From positions 1-11,229 of the forward strand of contig CALAJG010000325.1 in the NCBI GenBank assembly GCA_937923375.1: a DNA stretch of 11,229 nt, given 5' to 3'. Below the pieces are notes generated by a model that was given only the letters and a program-made list of their open reading frames with translations, made no database searches and was not told the origin of the DNA. Both the position numbers and the translations under genes were made by a program. This stretch comes from an uncultured Leucothrix sp. GTDB taxonomy: Bacteria; Pseudomonadota; Gammaproteobacteria; Thiotrichales; Thiotrichaceae. The number at the start of each line of letters is the position of its first letter. Position 1 is the stretch's first letter. Shown here in pieces: positions 7,670 through 11,229 of the stretch.

Positions 7670-7698
7670 TTGACACTCTTAAGTACACTTTGTTTATC
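7670..7698 (+). promoter_or_regulatory. Candidate sigma-70 promoter for the wzc operon
   Basis: The 281-bp gap 7517-7797 is AT-rich, contains no credible gene and precedes wzc. Within it TTGACA (7670-7675) is a perfect -35 consensus. A 17-bp spacer leads to TTTATC (7693-7698), a poor -10 (3 of 6). Inside the spacer, AAGT-AC-ACTT (7681-7690) is a short inverted repeat. A weak -10 would fit a promoter needing an activator. Transcription would leave a leader of about 90 nt before ATG 7798. The -35 is clear; whether it works is unproven. Confidence 0.35.
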
Positions 7699-7720
7699 TA
7701 CTATTAGAGCGTGTTTATCT
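7691..7720. repeat. 9-bp direct repeat TGTTTATCT with 21-bp period upstream of wzc
   Basis: TGTTTATCT occurs at 7691-7699 and again at 7712-7720. Start-to-start distance is 21 bp, two turns of the helix, so bound proteins would sit on the same DNA face. The first copy overlaps the candidate -10 and the second lies just downstream. This makes it a candidate operator for a repressor or a transcription regulator of the wzc unit, with no known regulator consensus recognised. Confidence 0.4.
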
Positions 7721-7797
7721 TAGATTCTTTGTATTAGGCAACTTTTAGAAACACAATGCGTGCAATTTAGATCAGTTCAAATATCATTCTCGCGGAT

Positions 7798-10056
7798 ATG
7801 TTGATCATGATAAAACCCTTACCACCTAACTATGACAAAAAACTTATGAGTGTTGACAATAACCAAAGACTTCCTTCACGAGTCGCAAGCAATCAAATGT
7901 CCAGTGGTCAAGTCGTTCCACACCCCAGTTCGGTTTATCCTGAAGAGTTGCTAGCGCCCTCCACTGGTCTGGACCTTAAAGAATTTATTGGGATCATTGC
8001 ACGTCGAAAGTGGCTAGTTGCTGCTATTGCTCTTTTGACGTTGCTAGCGGTATTACTCGTCACACTCATGATGAAGCCGGTCTATCAAGCCACCTCAACT
8101 ATTCAAATTGAACGTAACGCTAAACAGATTATTAGCGGCAACATGCTTGAGTCGATTGAATCAAGAAGCGACAAAGATTTTCATGAAACACAGCGCAAGC
8201 TTATTCAAAGTAGAGCTTTAGCCAGAAGGGTAATAAATCAGTTAGGGCTAGACACTAAAGATACTTCTTTCGGCCTTGTTAACAACATTAAGAAGGCTCT
8301 TGGGTTGTCGGTAATAGATGAGAGCAGCGCTGAAAGAACCGAAGCTTTATTTATCGATAACTTGACGGTACAACCCATTAGTAACTCACAGTTAGTCGCC
8401 ATAAACTATGATTCGACTGATCCGAAGCTTGCAGCTGATATCACTAATGCAATTGCCAAAACCTTCGTGCGGATGAATCTTGAAAAACGCTTCGACACTG
8501 CTTCCTATTCAAAAGAGTTTTTGTCTGAGAACATTCAAGAAACAAGACAAACGTTAGAAAAGTCAGAACGAGCACTAAATGACTATGCCAGACAGTATGG
8601 TATTGTTCAGGATATTGACGGTGAAAGCACAGATACTTTCTCTTTGAAAAAACTGAGTGAAGATCTGGTCAGGGCTGAGCGCGAAAGCATCGAAGCCGAG
8701 TCAATTTACGAGCAAGCTAAAAACGCTAACTTAGATGATCCTGCTACCATAGCAGTGCTCTCTAAAGATCCTGAAATGAAAGAAAAAGGCAGTGACCTTG
8801 CTAAACTAGTCGCTGATAGAGACGCAAGAATTAAACGGTCTTCCTCAGGAACTAGTAGAACAATTCGCCGCTTAACGGGTCAGATTACTCGTCTCAGAGC
8901 TGAAATAAACGCCGAAGCAAGCAATGTTTTGCTGACATTAAAGTCTGATGCAGAAGCTGCAAAAATTAGCCAAGAGCTTATCAAAAAACAACTCTCAGAA
9001 CTTAAAAATAGTGCGATTACCACTCAAGGCGATAGTATTAAATACAACACGTTAAAGCGTGAAGTAGAGTCAAACAGAATCCTCTATAAAGAATTGTTAC
9101 AACAGTTCAAGCAGGTATCTGTTGCAGGTACTGTTGGAACAAACAACATTAGCATTATTGACAAAGCGGGTGTGCCTTACGAAAAGCATAAACCCAAACT
9201 TCGCAATAACTTAGCGTTCGGGTTACTGTTAGGACTTATGTTAGGAATGGGCGCAGCATTCCTCAGAGAGTTCATGGATGATAGCCTTAAGAGTTCAGAT
9301 GAATTGGAACGACTTACAGGACTTCCAGTGTTAGGCATGCTGCCTAATATAAAGAACCAGTCTGAAGATCAAATAGCGTTACTTGCCCATATGGATCCAC
9401 GCTCACCACTGGCGGAATCTATTCGGTCTTTACGCACCAGCTTAAAATTCTCTACTCAACTAGGGGCACCAAGAGTTACCTTTATTACTAGCTCTAACCC
9501 TGCAGAGGGTAAAAGTAGTATTGCATTAAACCTTGCAACTGCCTATGCGCAGATAGGCAGTAAAGTGTTACTGATTGACGCTGATTTGCGTAACCCAAGC
9601 ATTCACAATCTACTTAAGCTCGAAAACCTTGAAGGCCTAACAAACTATCTTGCTGGCGCTGGAAGTGCCGAAGACATTAGCCGCCCTTGCCTAATTAAAC
9701 AACTAAGAGTTATTACTTCAGGCCCTATACCTCCTGATCCTGTAGAACTGTTATCAGGCAAAAGAATGCAGGACCTTTTGGCTGCCTCCCAAAATGAATT
9801 TGACTACATCATTATTGATGGACCACCAGTCATTGGCTTAGCCGATGCCTTGGTACTATCAAACCTAGCAGACGCTACCATACTCTCAGTGCAGGCAGGC
9901 AAAACACGAAAAGCATCTTTGCTAGCAACACTGAAGCGCTTGGAGCGTACCAGTGGCAATATTATTGGCACATTGCTTAGTCGGGTAGATAGAGCAAGTA
10001 ATCCTGAATACAATGAAGATAGTTACTATACTTATACAAGTCCGAAGAAGTCTTAA
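7798..10056 (+). CDS. wzc: Polysaccharide co-polymerase with fused tyrosine autokinase (Wzc-type BY-kinase)
   Basis: This 752-residue protein has the full Wzc layout. After a Ser/Pro-rich N-terminal extension (about 1-57) comes the Wzz domain with membrane helix 1 (about 72-91) and PVYQATSTIQIER (94-106). A long periplasmic coiled-coil region (about 230-440) leads to a GNVR-type segment (LKREVESNRILYKELL, 419-434) and helix 2 (about 472-490). The cytoplasmic BY-kinase domain follows: ESIRSLR (540-546, the ExxRxxR ring motif), Walker A SSNPAEGKSS (565-574), Walker A' LLIDADLRNP (591-600) and Walker B IIIDGPP (671-677). A C-terminal tyrosine cluster has Y738, Y743, Y744 and Y746. Such proteins set chain length and drive export with an outer-membrane Wza by cycling autophosphorylation. 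All catalytic motifs are intact. ATG 7798 has only a weak ribosome site (GCGGA); ATG 7807 or 7846 are alternatives that do not affect the domains. It is followed by the J-like gene after 15 bp. Confidence 0.93.
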   Translation: MLIMIKPLPPNYDKKLMSVDNNQRLPSRVASNQMSSGQVVPHPSSVYPEELLAPSTGLDLKEFIGIIARRKWLVAAIALLTLLAVLLVTLMMKPVYQATSTIQIERNAKQIISGNMLESIESRSDKDFHETQRKLIQSRALARRVINQLGLDTKDTSFGLVNNIKKALGLSVIDESSAERTEALFIDNLTVQPISNSQLVAINYDSTDPKLAADITNAIAKTFVRMNLEKRFDTASYSKEFLSENIQETRQTLEKSERALNDYARQYGIVQDIDGESTDTFSLKKLSEDLVRAERESIEAESIYEQAKNANLDDPATIAVLSKDPEMKEKGSDLAKLVADRDARIKRSSSGTSRTIRRLTGQITRLRAEINAEASNVLLTLKSDAEAAKISQELIKKQLSELKNSAITTQGDSIKYNTLKREVESNRILYKELLQQFKQVSVAGTVGTNNISIIDKAGVPYEKHKPKLRNNLAFGLLLGLMLGMGAAFLREFMDDSLKSSDELERLTGLPVLGMLPNIKNQSEDQIALLAHMDPRSPLAESIRSLRTSLKFSTQLGAPRVTFITSSNPAEGKSSIALNLATAYAQIGSKVLLIDADLRNPSIHNLLKLENLEGLTNYLAGAGSAEDISRPCLIKQLRVITSGPIPPDPVELLSGKRMQDLLAASQNEFDYIIIDGPPVIGLADALVLSNLADATILSVQAGKTRKASLLATLKRLERTSGNIIGTLLSRVDRASNPEYNEDSYYTYTSPKKS

Positions 10057-10071
10057 GCTGTACAGACAATT

Positions 10072-11160
10072 ATGAAAAAAACGGCCATACAATTCGCACT
10101 GTATCTTCATATGCATCCTGAGAAAGGCCAGGAGCAATGGTACCTAATGAGAACCTTGCCGGAGGGAATGCTTGAGCTTCTTCAGGCAGCATCTTCGCAA
10201 AACAAACGGGCTGAGCTGGCTGAGTCTATCGTTTTCAATGAAGACGACATGAGGAAAGCGTTTGTAAATTTCCTACTGCTAGTTTTAGAAGGTCATGAGC
10301 ACAGCCCTTACCGAGGCCTTGCAGCCAGAGAAAAAGCCAGCCTGGAAAGGTGCAAGCTTCATAAAAAGCTGCTTTTAAACATATTTCATCCAGACAAGAT
10401 GCCTCTGGGTGAAAATCCATACCTTTTTCAACAAATCCAAGACTCTTACGAGCAAGTAAATATCGATCATTCAATACCACTTTATCACTCAACTGCACCA
10501 GATCATGCTTCAATAGATAAGGACCAGTTTGGAAGTGTAAAAGTAAACAACGCCCCAAGACCCAGCACAGCCTACCGAAGGCAACAACAAAAAAACCATG
10601 TGAACTACGTGTTGATGTGTGGAATATTGGGACTGGCATTGGTTGGTGTTCTGATTGTGCTTATTGTGCCATCTAACCCTCAGTCGATTGTCAGACAGGA
10701 CTCGTTTACGCCAGCTAAAAGTCAGGAAAACGAACGTTACATCACACTGGCTGGCAACAAATATACTACTACAAACAATACAAAATCGTTTGATAATACC
10801 TATCAGGCAGACCCTATCAAAAGAAACGGTTCAAGGATCCAACTTCTGATCAATGAACTTGAATCTGCACTTGAAGGGGACTTAATTAATGAGCTGCGGT
10901 CCCGTCAAACACCTTCCCAATCTTCAAAACAAATAAGCGACTTGTTTATCTCAGCTGACCAAAAAAAGGTATTTCTTCATAACTTTACCTGGAAACCTAT
11001 TACTTCGGGTTTTTATGGGGAAGGGAAATTCCTGACGCGATTTCAATTCGTTGATCGCGGCCAATGGGTGACCCGTACAGGAAAGTTCTTCATTAGCCTG
11101 ACTGAGAACGAATCAAAACTTCACATCAAACAATTCCATTTCGAAGATAATCTTCATTAA
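10072..11160 (+). CDS. Membrane protein with J-like (DnaJ) domain, single TM helix and probable NTF2-like periplasmic domain
   Basis: This 362-residue protein belongs to no named family I know. Seen directly: residues about 78-130 resemble helices II-III of a J domain. A basic helix (LERCKLHKKLLLNIF, 91-105) runs into an intact HPDK (106-109), then a second helix (YLFQQIQDSYEQV, 117-129) equivalent to the usual 'F..I..AYE.L'. Helix I is short or divergent (about 60-80). A linker with basic RRQQQKNH (169-176) precedes one hydrophobic helix (about 178-200), so the positive-inside rule places the N-terminus in the cytoplasm. A low-complexity N/T-rich linker leads to a C-terminal domain (about 252-358), whose helix-then-strand pattern (INELESALEGD, then YGEGKFLTRFQF and GKFFISL) resembles NTF2-like/SnoaL folds. 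J domains stimulate DnaK-type Hsp70 ATPase. The gene follows wzc by 15 bp and probably shares its transcript, so a role in assembling or regulating the export complex is inferred. No clear Shine-Dalgarno precedes the ATG. Confidence 0.75.
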   Translation: MKKTAIQFALYLHMHPEKGQEQWYLMRTLPEGMLELLQAASSQNKRAELAESIVFNEDDMRKAFVNFLLLVLEGHEHSPYRGLAAREKASLERCKLHKKLLLNIFHPDKMPLGENPYLFQQIQDSYEQVNIDHSIPLYHSTAPDHASIDKDQFGSVKVNNAPRPSTAYRRQQQKNHVNYVLMCGILGLALVGVLIVLIVPSNPQSIVRQDSFTPAKSQENERYITLAGNKYTTTNNTKSFDNTYQADPIKRNGSRIQLLINELESALEGDLINELRSRQTPSQSSKQISDLFISADQKKVFLHNFTWKPITSGFYGEGKFLTRFQFVDRGQWVTRTGKFFISLTENESKLHIKQFHFEDNLH

Positions 11161-11192
11161 CTTGCGGGCGGCGGTGTTACTGTTAAACGATG

Positions 11193-11229
11193 TTAATTTA
11201 GGCGAGCTTGCAGCGCTTCTTTCAAGATA
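11193..11229 (-). CDS. Possible C-terminal end of a convergent gene (partial, uncertain)
   Basis: Read on the minus strand, 11228 down to 11193 encodes ILKEALQARLN followed by TAA, a protein-like C-terminus that would face the J-like gene tail to tail with a 32-bp gap. The plus strand is also open from TTG 11162 or GTG 11174 to the window end (LLLNDVNLGELAALLSR), so the strand of the next gene cannot be decided from these bases. No terminator hairpin is visible at 11161-11192. Confidence 0.2.
   Translation of the reverse strand, partial: ILKEALQARLN

Noticed and set aside
10235..10639. 134-codon open frame on the minus strand opposite the J-like gene
   Set aside because: It lies wholly inside a better-supported gene, has no ribosome site, and its translation shows no family pattern; it mirrors the codons of the plus-strand gene.
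1..11229. JUMPstart/ops element, exosortase or PEP-CTERM system genes
   Set aside because: I looked for a GGCGGTAG-type ops core and for exosortase or EpsI-like proteins because of the polysaccharide context, and found none in the window.

Overview
The window holds most of a Wzx/Wzy-type exopolysaccharide (capsule-like) biosynthesis locus. Every convincing gene is on the + strand. The organism is very probably a Gram-negative gammaproteobacterium. Protein style, moderate AT-leaning composition and the fused Wzz/tyrosine-kinase protein suggest a marine Alteromonadales-type bacterium, but this is an impression from the sequence and not a proven assignment.

Layout. (1) 1-4918: the last codons of an unidentified upstream gene (stop at 90-92), then a tightly packed series: flippase wzx, polymerase-like wzy, a left-handed beta-helix acetyltransferase and two GT2 glycosyltransferases. 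Gene junctions are ATGA overlaps or gaps of a few bases, so this is almost certainly one transcription unit. (2) 4919-5041: a 123-bp gap with a doubtful 23-codon ORF. (3) 5042-7516: a WcaJ-type undecaprenyl-phosphate sugar phosphotransferase (GTG start, strong Shine-Dalgarno) and a membrane acyltransferase-3 protein (TTG start). (4) 7517-7797: a 281-bp AT-rich gap, the best regulatory region in the window, with a TTGACA -35-like element and a 9-bp direct repeat spaced 21 bp. (5) 7798-11160: a Wzc-type polysaccharide co-polymerase/BY-kinase followed 15 bp later by an unusual membrane protein with an HPD-containing J-like domain, one transmembrane helix and a probable NTF2-like periplasmic domain. 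(6) 11161-11229: a short tail in which the next gene cannot be assigned.

How the genes work together (inference from families). WcaJ loads a hexose-1-phosphate onto undecaprenyl phosphate. The two GT2 enzymes, and perhaps the truncated upstream gene, extend the lipid-linked repeat unit. The LbH and AT3 acyltransferases decorate it. Wzx flips it, Wzy polymerises it, and Wzc controls chain length and export through tyrosine autophosphorylation. The outer-membrane exporter Wza and the phosphatase Wzb are not in the window.

The least ordinary item is the J-domain/TM/NTF2-like protein paired with Wzc. It suggests a link between the Hsp70 (DnaK) system and the polysaccharide export machine. No CRISPR array, insertion sequence, tRNA or rRNA was recognised.
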